Positions 1 to 6,721 of a stretch of 10,634 nt of DNA are shown in pieces; position 1 is the first letter of the stretch, and each line of letters starts with the position of its first letter. Below the pieces are notes generated by a model. That model saw only the letters and a program-made list of their open reading frames with translations. It did not search any database and was not told the DNA's origin. Source of the DNA: an uncultured Prevotellaceae bacterium. GTDB lineage: Bacteria; Bacteroidota; Bacteroidia; Bacteroidales; Bacteroidaceae. The position numbers and the translations under genes were made by a program. The stretch covers positions 1 to 10,634 of the forward strand of contig CALZOH010000109.1 of NCBI GenBank assembly GCA_945827465.1, in the 5' to 3' direction.

Positions 1-2433
1 CAGCAGGTTGCATGCCTCTTTCAGGTCGGGGTCATACTCACACTGACTATTGGCCTCGTCGCGTGTGGCTTCATACATTTGGAAGTCGCCGATGACGAAG
101 CGCACTTGTCCGTTATTGATGTAGTCGGCCACGGTGTTCTTTACTTCAAAGCGCACGTAGCGATATTTCTCTTTCAGGTCGATACCCGGTGAGAAGTATT
201 CCGTGATATCCTCGTCGGTGGGGAGGTTGTTGATCTGGGTGATTTCGGTCCACGTCTCCCGGTCGTTAGAGGCATAGACTACGATGTTCTTCCAACGTTC
301 TCTTTGACCCCATCCGCCGGAGTAGTTGGCCACGGTAAACTTGAACTTGAAGGCCGATACGGGCTGTTCCCTCAAATCTACTTGCAGATAATGGGCTTCT
401 TCGGGACCGACGCCGTTCCATTTACTATAGAAATAGGTATCGGCATTCTGGTCTATCAGGTTGGCATAGGCGGTGGCGTCGCTCGTTTCTTTGGCGTTGC
501 AGAAGAATTGGTTGTTTTCGTCGTCGCCGTCGTCGGCCATGGTGATGAGCGGAGCGTTTTCGTCAATCGTATAATAATAGGTAGAGTCGAGTGCTCGCTG
601 AGCTTCCACTAAGAGCAGGTCGAGTGTGCCGGCTACCTTGAAATAGGCAGGTGTGGAGATGTTTTCCTGAGTACCTGCATAGAAACAAACCACTTTGTAT
701 TGTCCGGCGGGTAGTTTTCCGGCTTCTATGCAGAACTCGCCTTCCTTCGCTCCTTCGGGTTGGAAGGTGAAGAGGGGCTTGTCGACCGTGAAGTCAGCCT
801 TTTCTTCAAATACACCAATCCAGTCGGTCACTACGCCCGACAGGTTGCTATATTTCACCACGATGTCTTCGGTCAGTGCGTACTGCTGTTTGGTGGGAGC
901 ATTCTTGGCCGGACGGCCTACGGCAATATAAATGGGGTCGGCAATGGTCTCATATTTGTTCTCCAGAAGGTACCATACGGCGTAATAACCGTTTTGGCTG
1001 GGTGCCTTGAACGAAGATGTACCGTCTTGACCGTTTACGTAAGCCCATGCCGAGCTGGTTTGCCAGTTGGGATCCTCCTTCGGCGTGTTGGGCAGATAGC
1101 CTACGGGGTAGATACCAAACCAATCGTTGTCGCAGTTAGGTGCGTTGGTATAGTTGAGTTGTACGGGCTCCAGCAGTTGGTAGACGGCTCTAGGACTCTC
1201 CAAAGTGAATCCGCCGCCGATGTTATCGGCCAAGAACTCGATACGGTTGGATATGATGGCCGAGTCGATGCCGTTGGTGGTGTACATCTCGGCATAGAAT
1301 GTGCCGTTGTTCAGTCCTTCAGGAAGGCTGAAAGCAGCTTCGCCCTCGCTGCCTTCCAAATTCATGATTACACGGGTGGGTAAGGTGAAGTTGTCGGTCT
1401 TGGCATAAATGCAAATGCGGGCACCGTCGGGGGCGTTGGTGTATTTGATAAAGGCTTCGTCGCCGAATTTGATGCGTCGCGTATCGATGCTGAGGGCAGG
1501 AGGAACGTCTGCCGCAGCCGAGAGGGTGAAATCTGAGGCCTGAGAAGAGGCTTGCTTGAGTCCTTCAAACAACACGTAGGCGCAATACATGCCTTCGCCC
1601 AGCGTGCCTCCGGGGATGGTTACCTGTCCGCTCTTCTCCTCCAGTACGTCAGATACCCAAAGTGGTTCTTCATCTTCCACCCATACGCCCTTCTTATAGA
1701 CGGCGATGCGGTCAAAATCATTAAAGGGATTCAGGTTCGAGTAGTTCAACACCACGTCTTTTCCGGGCGACAGAAACGATACTTCGGCGCTAACGCTGGC
1801 AGGAGTACCCACAGCGACGATCCAGGGGTCATATACCCACATATAATTGTCTTCAAAGCAATAATAAACGCGGTAATATCCCTCGCTGAGCGCCTTCGGG
1901 AAGTAAATGCTGCCGCTGTGCTCGTAGGCCGTGGGGTATACATACGAATCCGAAGCTCCGTTGGTGGGATAATTGGGGACCGGATAGATGCCAAACCAGT
2001 CTTTCGGGCAGGCGGGCAGGTTCTCGTAAAAGAATTCCACCATTTCTCCCACGGGGAAAACCGACTTGCCGGTAATCTTCATTTCGGCCTTGCTGTTGCT
2101 GCCAGCAATTCCTACGCGGTTGGAGAGGGCGGTGTAACCGTCGCCTTCTTTCTTGGCCATTTGTACGTAATATCCGTGCAGGTCGGCTTCGGTAGGTATC
2201 ACGATGTCGGCACTGCCCGATCCGGCCGTAAGGGCCACTTCGACCACTTGGTCGTTGATACTTTTCAGGTAAGGCCATGCTACCAATACGGCACCTTCGG
2301 GGGCGTCCGTATATTCAATGGTGAAAGGCTCACCCAATGCTGCGGTGCTGCCTTCGGGGGTAATGGTCTGAGCCACTGCCGCCATGGCTGACCACCATAA
2401 AGCGAATAATGTGAATAGTAAAGTTCTTCTCAT
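1..2433 (-). CDS. Secreted multi-Ig-like protein with discoidin module (partial, C-terminus beyond left edge)
   Basis: An open minus-strand frame of 811 codons runs from ATG at 2433 off the left edge, so the C-terminus is missing. Residues 1-22 form a signal peptide (MRRT, hydrophobic core, AVAQ); there is no lipobox cysteine. Six Ig-like beta modules follow, at roughly 23-118, 119-210, 211-308, 309-406, 407-507 and 508-602. Modules 2 and 5 share DWFGIYP (145-151 and 437-443); modules 3 and 6 carry DRIAVY (241-246) and DWIGVF (537-542). Modules 4-6 therefore repeat modules 1-3 at a spacing of about 292-297 residues. The DWxGIY motif recalls SKICH-type beta domains (inference). After a short helical stretch, about 640-790 looks like an F5/8 type C (discoidin) domain: YLQVDL, a KNIVVYASND strand and YVRFEV. 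Such domains often bind carbohydrate. The protein probably acts at or beyond the cell surface as a glycan-binding or adhesive protein. An enzyme domain could lie in the unseen part. The exact function is unknown. Confidence 0.82.
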   Translation of the reverse strand, partial: MRRTLLFTLFALWWSAMAAVAQTITPEGSTAALGEPFTIEYTDAPEGAVLVAWPYLKSINDQVVEVALTAGSGSADIVIPTEADLHGYYVQMAKKEGDGYTALSNRVGIAGSNSKAEMKITGKSVFPVGEMVEFFYENLPACPKDWFGIYPVPNYPTNGASDSYVYPTAYEHSGSIYFPKALSEGYYRVYYCFEDNYMWVYDPWIVAVGTPASVSAEVSFLSPGKDVVLNYSNLNPFNDFDRIAVYKKGVWVEDEEPLWVSDVLEEKSGQVTIPGGTLGEGMYCAYVLFEGLKQASSQASDFTLSAAADVPPALSIDTRRIKFGDEAFIKYTNAPDGARICIYAKTDNFTLPTRVIMNLEGSEGEAAFSLPEGLNNGTFYAEMYTTNGIDSAIISNRIEFLADNIGGGFTLESPRAVYQLLEPVQLNYTNAPNCDNDWFGIYPVGYLPNTPKEDPNWQTSSAWAYVNGQDGTSSFKAPSQNGYYAVWYLLENKYETIADPIYIAVGRPAKNAPTKQQYALTEDIVVKYSNLSGVVTDWIGVFEEKADFTVDKPLFTFQPEGAKEGEFCIEAGKLPAGQYKVVCFYAGTQENISTPAYFKVAGTLDLLLVEAQRALDSTYYYTIDENAPLITMADDGDDENNQFFCNAKETSDATAYANLIDQNADTYFYSKWNGVGPEEAHYLQVDLREQPVSAFKFKFTVANYSGGWGQRERWKNIVVYASNDRETWTEITQINNLPTDEDITEYFSPGIDLKEKYRYVRFEVKNTVADYINNGQVRFVIGDFQMYEATRDEANSQCEYDPDLKEACNLL

Positions 2434-2484
2434 ATTTGAATGAATTTGATGAATAATAATCTGTTTTACCTTGCTAAGAGATTG

Positions 2485-2492
2485 CAAAGATA
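2485..2492 (-). promoter_or_regulatory. Bacteroidetes-type -7 element for the multi-Ig protein gene
   Basis: On the minus strand this reads TATCTTTG, a perfect match to the TAnnTTTG -7 element of Bacteroidetes sigma factor promoters. It lies 51 bp before the start codon at 2433, predicting a leader of about 45 nt. No clear TTTG -33 element is seen at the usual 19-21 bp. Because the element lies between the hydrolase gene and this gene, the latter can be transcribed on its own. Confidence 0.65.
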
Positions 2493-2583
2493 AACAAGAT
2501 TTGTATATATAACGATTTTTTAGCCGTAAACAATCAGTCGTAATGATTATTTAACTTATCCTTTTTGTGCGTGGATTAGGTAT

Positions 2584-3984
2584 CTATGGTCGGGGGTATC
2601 CTTTTTTAGCATCGTCGATGACCAATATCCAGTCTGTTTCTTCTCCGGGATGGGGCGAAATAAAGTCTTGCTGTCCCTGATTGGCGAATTTGCCGATGTG
2701 TGTAGACGTTCCGGTACGAGGATTAAACCACCAGACGCGTAATTTCTCGCTCTTGATGACTGAGGTGTTGACCCTGAATTTCCGACCGACCGGGGCATAG
2801 ACCATCAACCAGGTCCCTTCACTGTCGCATTGGGCAACAAAACGGTAGATGCCTTGTCCCGGCCATGCTGATGGAATGTTGTAGATCGGTATCAATACTT
2901 TTTCGGTGGCCGGCATGCGACGTTCAAAGGTCCGGCTCATCAGCAATTGACGTCCATATTTCATTTGGATGGCTCCGGGTTGCTGTATTGCTTCGCGCCA
3001 CGACATGACCGGGTTGTTGATGGGGGCAACTTTCTTTTCCGGATTCCACATTTGCCAGACGGAATGATGTCCGTAAGTGTGGCCGCAAGCTCCGTTAAAG
3101 AGGTCCCAATAGAAAGCACGCCTGCAATCGGCAGCCAATGAATGGCCTCGTCGCCCTGCGTCGAATGCCACTGGATGTCCTTCATAAATGGGCTCTCCGT
3201 CTATGACCGGTTTGGCTGGTTGTCGACAGTAGTCGTCCCATGTCTTATGATAGATTTCATACCACGTATTGTGTCCGTTTTGTCGCAGATTAAAGTCGAG
3301 CCACTCTTCTTGATGGAAGAAATTGGCGCTGCCCCATGCACCGCCGGGATGATAGGTGATGAGATGTTGGTGGTGGTCGCCTTGACGAATGCCCTCGGCC
3401 ATGGCGCGGATGGTATTTCGGTGAAGATTGTTCTCCGGATTGCGGTCGCCTCCCAATATCCAAATGATTTTGTCCTTGCTGTATCGTTGGGCTATCCATT
3501 GTCCGTAGATGCGGGCATTGGTAGGATTGAAGAGAGGTTGGTCTCCGTCGTGCCAATATCGTCCCCAAGTGGGCAACAGGGCAACATACAGTCCCAATTT
3601 ATTGGCCCGTTTCACGATGTAGTCCACATGATCCCAGTAATCATTGTTGTCGCCCGGGCGCAATGCCGGTCGGGTAGGGTCAGCGTCTTGAAACGGCAGG
3701 TGACCGTAGGCATTGGGTGTATTCAGACCGTCGTGCTCGGCCAGTGCTACAGCCTGAATCACGGTGAAACCTTTCTTGGCGCGGTCTTGAAGATATTCAT
3801 CAGCCTCTTCACGGGTGAGCCGATGAAAGAGCTCCCAGGCCGTGTCGGCCAAATAAAAGAAGGGTTGGTCGTTTTTGTCTGCCAGATAACGTTGGTTTTT
3901 TGAAACAAACAGTCGTTCGGGTATGTTTTCAGCCCATCCATGAAGGCTAAGCATCATCAATAATAGCGTCAGATGTCTTTTCAT
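2584..3984 (-). CDS. Secreted GH140-like glycoside hydrolase (DUF4038, apiosidase-like)
   Basis: A 466-residue protein with a cleavable signal peptide (MKRHLTLLLMMLSLHGWA, then EN). Residues about 25-360 look like the (beta/alpha)8 barrel of the DUF4038/apiosidase-like family: FFYLADTAWELFHRL near 42-56, the barrel strand WILGGDRNPE at 175-184 and VIDGEPIYEG at 260-269. By position, Asp180 and Glu264 are the likely catalytic carboxylates; this is inferred from family motifs and was not aligned. Residues about 370-460 resemble the small C-terminal beta domain often joined to DUF4038 (collagen-binding-2 family): WLMVYAPVGRKF, WWFNPRTG and DWILVIDD. Known GH140 members cleave apiose-linked chains of rhamnogalacturonan II, so a pectin-type substrate is plausible. 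Many DUF4038 proteins are uncharacterised, so the substrate is uncertain. It follows the EFR1-family gene by 81 bp with no clear promoter or terminator between them, so read-through is possible. Confidence 0.85.
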   Translation of the reverse strand: MKRHLTLLLMMLSLHGWAENIPERLFVSKNQRYLADKNDQPFFYLADTAWELFHRLTREEADEYLQDRAKKGFTVIQAVALAEHDGLNTPNAYGHLPFQDADPTRPALRPGDNNDYWDHVDYIVKRANKLGLYVALLPTWGRYWHDGDQPLFNPTNARIYGQWIAQRYSKDKIIWILGGDRNPENNLHRNTIRAMAEGIRQGDHHQHLITYHPGGAWGSANFFHQEEWLDFNLRQNGHNTWYEIYHKTWDDYCRQPAKPVIDGEPIYEGHPVAFDAGRRGHSLAADCRRAFYWDLFNGACGHTYGHHSVWQMWNPEKKVAPINNPVMSWREAIQQPGAIQMKYGRQLLMSRTFERRMPATEKVLIPIYNIPSAWPGQGIYRFVAQCDSEGTWLMVYAPVGRKFRVNTSVIKSEKLRVWWFNPRTGTSTHIGKFANQGQQDFISPHPGEETDWILVIDDAKKGYPRP

Positions 3985-4065
3985 TATTAAATGGGTTTAT
4001 AACATGCTTGTTGTTTTAATAGAAAAAATGTTTCATTGGGTCTCCTTCGGTGGTCGTTACGCCGG

Positions 4066-4854
4066 TCAGGGGTCGGCAAGGAAGTCCTTCCGATGATATT
4101 GTCCCTTCTTCTCGGTGTATTTTCCGAAGCGGATAGCCTGTTGTGGGCAGCGATGATAGCAGCCTAGGCACAGGGTGCAGTGGTTCTTCCACTGCGGACG
4201 CTGCTTCCCGGGCAGCAGGGTGATGTTGTGCAGCGGACAGCTTTTCATGCAAAGGCCGCAACCGTTGCAGGCGTCGGTGGTATGGAAGTCTTGCGGGTTC
4301 ATCAGCCACCTCCGAAAGGCCTTACCCAACAGATAGGTCTTCGTGCGAGCCCATGAGCTCCGTATCAAATGATATTCGTCGGTCCGTCGTTCGCGGATGA
4401 GCTGCACAGAAAGCGCTACCCGTTCCGTGGCTTTCCGGCACTTCTCCCTCATAAGGTCGTCGCTGTCGGTGTCGAAGCCCGGCAAGCAGACGTAAGTGTT
4501 GGGCATGGGTATCTCCATTCCCATATCAAGGTGCAAACCGTGCCGTTGCAGGGTCAGTTTCAGTCGGTGGTGCTGTCGTCCGCAGTCGTCGCCGCAGGTA
4601 CATATATAATAGGTATAGGCTTGTTCGCCACCCGTGAGTTGCAGATGACTGAAAAAATCGTCGACCACGAGCGGTAAATTCCAGGCGTGAGTGGGAAAAC
4701 AGAAGCCAAGAGTCTCACCTTCGGCCAAGTGATAGGAAAAATCGCCCTGATAGACGGCTTCGGCCATGTTGACCAAGCGATCATCGGGTAGCATCTTGGC
4801 TATCATCCTGGCCACCCATTCGCTGTTGCCCGTACCTGAAAACCAAAAGATCAT
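4066..4854 (-). CDS. EFR1-family flavodoxin/ferredoxin fusion protein
   Basis: A 262-residue cytoplasmic redox protein. The N-terminus MIFWFSGTGNSEWVA has the FMN-binding phosphate loop SGTGNS (6-11) of a flavodoxin fold. FPTHAWNLP (53-61) and YYICTCGDDCG (82-92) are further conserved stretches. Near the C-terminus are two [4Fe-4S] motifs of the bacterial ferredoxin type: Cys196, 199, 202, 206 and Cys226, 229, 232, 236. All eight cysteines are present. This fits the EFR1-family ferredoxins common in anaerobes; the partner and electron acceptor are unknown. The frame extends to an ATG at 4902, but 4854 is preferred. It begins exactly at the FMN-loop strand, and its ATG overlaps the ispE stop as ATGA (4851-4854), which suggests translational coupling. 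The EFR1 role in this operon is not obvious. IspG and IspH of the isoprenoid pathway need low-potential electrons, so a supply role can be imagined but is not shown. Confidence 0.88.
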   Translation of the reverse strand: MIFWFSGTGNSEWVARMIAKMLPDDRLVNMAEAVYQGDFSYHLAEGETLGFCFPTHAWNLPLVVDDFFSHLQLTGGEQAYTYYICTCGDDCGRQHHRLKLTLQRHGLHLDMGMEIPMPNTYVCLPGFDTDSDDLMREKCRKATERVALSVQLIRERRTDEYHLIRSSWARTKTYLLGKAFRRWLMNPQDFHTTDACNGCGLCMKSCPLHNITLLPGKQRPQWKNHCTLCLGCYHRCPQQAIRFGKYTEKKGQYHRKDFLADP

Positions 4855-5696
4855 GAGAACGTGGGTTGCAGGGCTTGTAACTTCTTCTGAAATACGAAGC
4901 AATCTTTAAACACCTCGGCAGCTTCCATGGGCGGGGTGCGGAAGATGCCAAATACACTGCTACCGCTTCCACTCATCGAGGCGTAAAGGGCGTGCATGTC
5001 GTAAAGGGTTTGTTTGATGGCGGCAATGCGCGGATGACGCAAGAACACACTGCGTTCAAAGTCGTTGCTCACCGTTCGTTTCCACTCGTCGATGGGCTGG
5101 CGCAGGGCTTTCTCAAGCGGAAAAACGGGGGCGGCAGGCCTTACTTCGGCGTAGGCATCGCGTGTGGGAACTGAAATATCGGGCTTCACCAGCAGCAGGG
5201 TATAACCGTTGAGATGGAAGTCGAGTGGGGTGAGCACGTCGCCAATGCCCGTTGCCAACGAAGGACGGTTGTAGACAAAGAACGGACAGTCGGCACCAAA
5301 GCGGCTCAGGCGCTGCGCCATCTCGTCGTTGCTCAATCCTAAGTTAAACTGCTCGTTGAGCAGCCTCATCATAAAGGCCGCGTCGCTGCTACCGCCTCCC
5401 AGTCCGGCTCCCGTAGGGATGCGTTTGTAAAGATAAATGGTTTGGGGCGGCAACTGGAACTCGTGCTTCATCGACAGAAACACCTTCACCACCAAGTTGT
5501 CTTCGGCCTTCCCCTCGATGGGGATGCCGGCCTGCTGCAACTCATATTCCGTGTCGTAGAAATGGAGGGGTTTTATTTCAAGCACGTCCTGCAAGGGGAT
5601 GGGCAGGAACACCGTTTCGAGGTTGTGGTAGCCGTCGGGACGCTTTTCAGTCACATACAGTCCCAAGTTGATTTTGGCATTGGGGAAGCAAATCAT
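4851..5696 (-). CDS. ispE: 4-diphosphocytidyl-2-C-methyl-D-erythritol kinase IspE
   Basis: A 281-residue GHMP-family kinase that phosphorylates CDP-methylerythritol with ATP in the MEP pathway to isopentenyl diphosphate. The order of motifs is typical: FPNAKINLGL at the N-terminus (Lys8, the catalytic-type lysine), RPDGYHNLETVF (19-30), the glycine-rich ATP loop PTGAGLGGGSSDAA (94-107), FGADCPFF (133-140, Asp136 as likely base) and the C-terminal GHMP motif MSGSGSSVFGIF (241-252). The length matches the family. An upstream in-frame ATG at 5738 would add 14 unrelated residues; 5696 is chosen because the conserved MICFPNAKIN begins there. It is the first gene of a minus-strand unit, with a -7 element about 66 bp upstream, and overlaps the next gene by 4 bp. 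Confidence 0.96.
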   Translation of the reverse strand: MICFPNAKINLGLYVTEKRPDGYHNLETVFLPIPLQDVLEIKPLHFYDTEYELQQAGIPIEGKAEDNLVVKVFLSMKHEFQLPPQTIYLYKRIPTGAGLGGGSSDAAFMMRLLNEQFNLGLSNDEMAQRLSRFGADCPFFVYNRPSLATGIGDVLTPLDFHLNGYTLLLVKPDISVPTRDAYAEVRPAAPVFPLEKALRQPIDEWKRTVSNDFERSVFLRHPRIAAIKQTLYDMHALYASMSGSGSSVFGIFRTPPMEAAEVFKDCFVFQKKLQALQPTFS

Positions 5697-5761
5697 GGTT
5701 GTCTTACGGTTATTGCATATTATAGAAGAGGCATTCAAGCCATGGCATCACGCCGCAAAGG

Positions 5762-5769
5762 CAAAATTA
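5762..5769 (-). promoter_or_regulatory. -7 element of the ispE promoter
   Basis: The minus strand reads TAATTTTG, matching TAnnTTTG, 65 bp before the ispE start at 5696. The leader would be about 60 nt. The -33 box is not recognisable. Confidence 0.6.
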
Positions 5770-6084
5770 CGAAGATACTTTTTAATTTGCAGCCTTTGAC
5801 TACCCCAAAATACATTCGTCAAAAAATATGCCTTCAATTTCTGAGGCGTTTCGCTCCATGAAAGCGACCAATTCGAGTGGTTTGGAAGTCCTTTTTCCAG
5901 TTGACAAAAACACTCAAGTTTAGCTCCGAAATGGCATTGTCAACCGACAAAACCATTCACCAACCGGTCACGAATTGCCAGTATGTTCAGCATATCCATT
6001 TGTCAATAATTTATCATGATATTGTATGGGGAGAATTGCATACGACTACCACGGTGGGTAAGGTGCACATCATTCAACCATCGT

Positions 6085-6173
6085 CATATCATCGATTTAA
6101 CAGTAAATATGTAGGGGCGTATCGCATACGCCCTTCATGGCTGGGAAATAGCACATTAAACGATGATGATATG
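6085..6173. repeat. Imperfect inverted repeat flanking a REP-like palindrome
   Basis: The arm at 6085-6100 (CATATCATCGATTTAA) resembles the reverse complement of 6154-6173 (CATATCATCATCGTTTAATG), with one 3-base gap and one 1-base gap. The REP-like core at 6115-6133 lies between them. The arrangement resembles a small non-autonomous element or a long hairpin, but no target duplication was identified. Confidence 0.35.
6115..6133 (-). repeat. REP-like palindrome, copy A (inverted orientation)
   Basis: GGGCGTATCGCATACGCCC is an 8-bp perfect stem with a 3-base loop. It is preceded by TGTAGG on the plus strand. The other three copies are followed by CCTACA instead, so this one lies in the opposite orientation. 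Confidence 0.75.
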
Positions 6174-6206
6174 TTGGGCGTTATTATTTCATTTTCGCCC
6201 ACATGA

Positions 6207-6225
6207 GGGCGTATGCGATACGCCC
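6207..6225 (+). repeat. REP-like palindrome, copy B
   Basis: GGGCGTATGCGATACGCCC: stem GGGCGTAT/ATACGCCC with loop GCG, followed by CTACA. It lies in tandem unit 1 and faces copy A in inverted orientation 73 bp away, as in paired REP (BIME) arrangements. Confidence 0.75.
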
Positions 6226-6292
6226 CTACACCTGTTCGATTGAATTCCTGTTGATGTTGGTTTGTGTGTTGGTTTCATTTTCGCCCACATGA

Positions 6293-6311
6293 GGGCGTAT
6301 GTGATACGCCC
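6293..6311 (+). repeat. REP-like palindrome, copy C
   Basis: GGGCGTATGTGATACGCCC: identical stem, with loop GTG instead of GCG. It lies in tandem unit 2. Confidence 0.75.
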
Positions 6312-6378
6312 CTACACCTGTTCGATTGAATTCCTGTCGATGTTGGTTTGTGTGTTGGTTTCATTTTCGTTCGCATGA

Positions 6379-6397
6379 GGGCGTATGCGATACGCCC
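6379..6397 (+). repeat. REP-like palindrome, copy D
   Basis: GGGCGTATGCGATACGCCC, identical to copy B. It lies in the partial third tandem unit and is followed by CTACA and then a T-rich stretch. Confidence 0.75.
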
Positions 6398-6583
6398 CTA
6401 CATTTTTTCTATTATTGCATTGTGGATGTGGTGAATCAGTAAACAATTCGTGTGTGATGATTGTGCCTATATCCGTCAATTATTTTCGCATCCCTTACGG
6501 TGAATGTCCTTTTGCAGTCATATCCGCGTTAAAATTTCGTAAAAGGGGGAAATGTCGTGGTTACATTCAATGGAATCTTTTTG

Positions 6584-6591
6584 TAATTTTG
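6584..6591 (+). promoter_or_regulatory. -7 element driving the MFS leader
   Basis: TAATTTTG matches TAnnTTTG exactly and predicts a start of transcription near 6597. The -33 region (around 6557-6563, GTGGTTA) is only a weak match. This is the only such element found between the repeats and the transporter gene, so the transporter mRNA probably carries the terminator hairpin described below. Confidence 0.6.
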
Positions 6592-6596
6592 CACTC

Positions 6597-6691
6597 GCAA
6601 AAGCCCGAATGAGGGTTCTGTGCGTTGTTCAACATGTAGTGGCAGTCACGTAAGTCTGGTTGAAGATTTCGTGGCTGCCACTATTTTTTTT
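6597..6691 (+). ncRNA. Candidate structured leader or small RNA ahead of the MFS gene
   Basis: A predicted transcript of about 95 nt runs from the promoter to the T-run at 6684-6691. Its 5' part can form a small hairpin (CCC/GGG, 6604-6606 with 6612-6614, extended by AA/TT). TTCAAC at 6628-6633 is complementary to GTTGAA at 6659-6664 in the loop of the terminator hairpin, so a pseudoknot or an alternative fold is possible. No riboswitch class known to me was recognised. It could be a cis-acting attenuator for the transporter or a free small RNA; the sequence alone does not decide. Confidence 0.4.
6637..6691 (+). terminator. Strong intrinsic terminator inside the MFS 5' leader
   Basis: The arm TAGTGGCAGTCACG (6637-6650) pairs with CGTGGCTGCCACTA (6670-6683) over 14 positions with one G-U wobble. 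A 19-base loop separates the arms, and eight T residues follow directly (6684-6691). It lies 30 bp before the MFS start codon and no plus-strand gene ends upstream. Its position therefore fits attenuation, or the end of a short RNA, rather than the end of a protein gene. Confidence 0.85.
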
Positions 6692-6721
6692 GTGCCTATA
6701 ACGACATTATATAGATATAAT

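Larger units (their letters stand above)
6187..6402 (+). repeat. 86-bp tandem direct repeat, two full copies plus one partial
   Basis: Unit 1 is 6187-6272, unit 2 is 6273-6358 and unit 3 is a 44-bp partial copy at 6359-6402. Each starts TTTCATTTTCG, contains the REP-like palindrome and CCCCTACA. The full units continue with CCTGTTCGATTGAATTCCTG and a GTTGGTTTGTGTGTTGG tail. Units 1 and 2 differ at only two positions, one in the palindrome loop and one in the tail, so the duplication is recent or homogenised. Unit 3 has a few changes (CGTTCGCATG instead of CGCCCACATG). Confidence 0.9.
5770..6583 (+). other. Non-coding divergent region with repeats, no convincing gene
   Basis: More than 800 bp lie between the ispE promoter and the MFS promoter. 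The left part (5770-6080) is AT-rich and shows no recognisable protein in any frame; the longest minus-strand reading there is only 40 residues. The right part (6085-6402) holds an imperfect inverted repeat, four REP-like palindromes and an 86-bp tandem repeat, listed separately. 6403-6583 shows nothing beyond the approach to the promoter. Confidence 0.7.

Noticed and set aside
1552..2391. Plus-strand 279-residue frame (and similar plus-strand frames at 304-1383 and 3142-3903)
   Set aside because: These are shadows of the minus-strand genes. Those show signal peptides, domain repeats or catalytic motifs, while the shadows show none.
2532..2548. Hairpin AATCA/TGATT after the GH140 gene
   Set aside because: It has only five pairs and no following T-run on the minus strand, too weak to call a terminator.
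4016..4036. Six-residue leader peptide MKHFFY behind AAGGAG, before the GH140 gene
   Set aside because: The Shine-Dalgarno match is good, but six codons occur by chance, Bacteroidetes rarely use such sites, and no attenuator hairpin follows.
5834..5956. Minus-strand 40-residue reading frame (MVLSVDNAISELNL...)
   Set aside because: It is short, resembles no family I know, has no clear promoter and lies in a repeat-rich spacer. Kept only as a note.
6620..6721. Longer N-terminus for the MFS transporter
   Set aside because: The extension reads through the terminator hairpin and T-run and carries no family homology.
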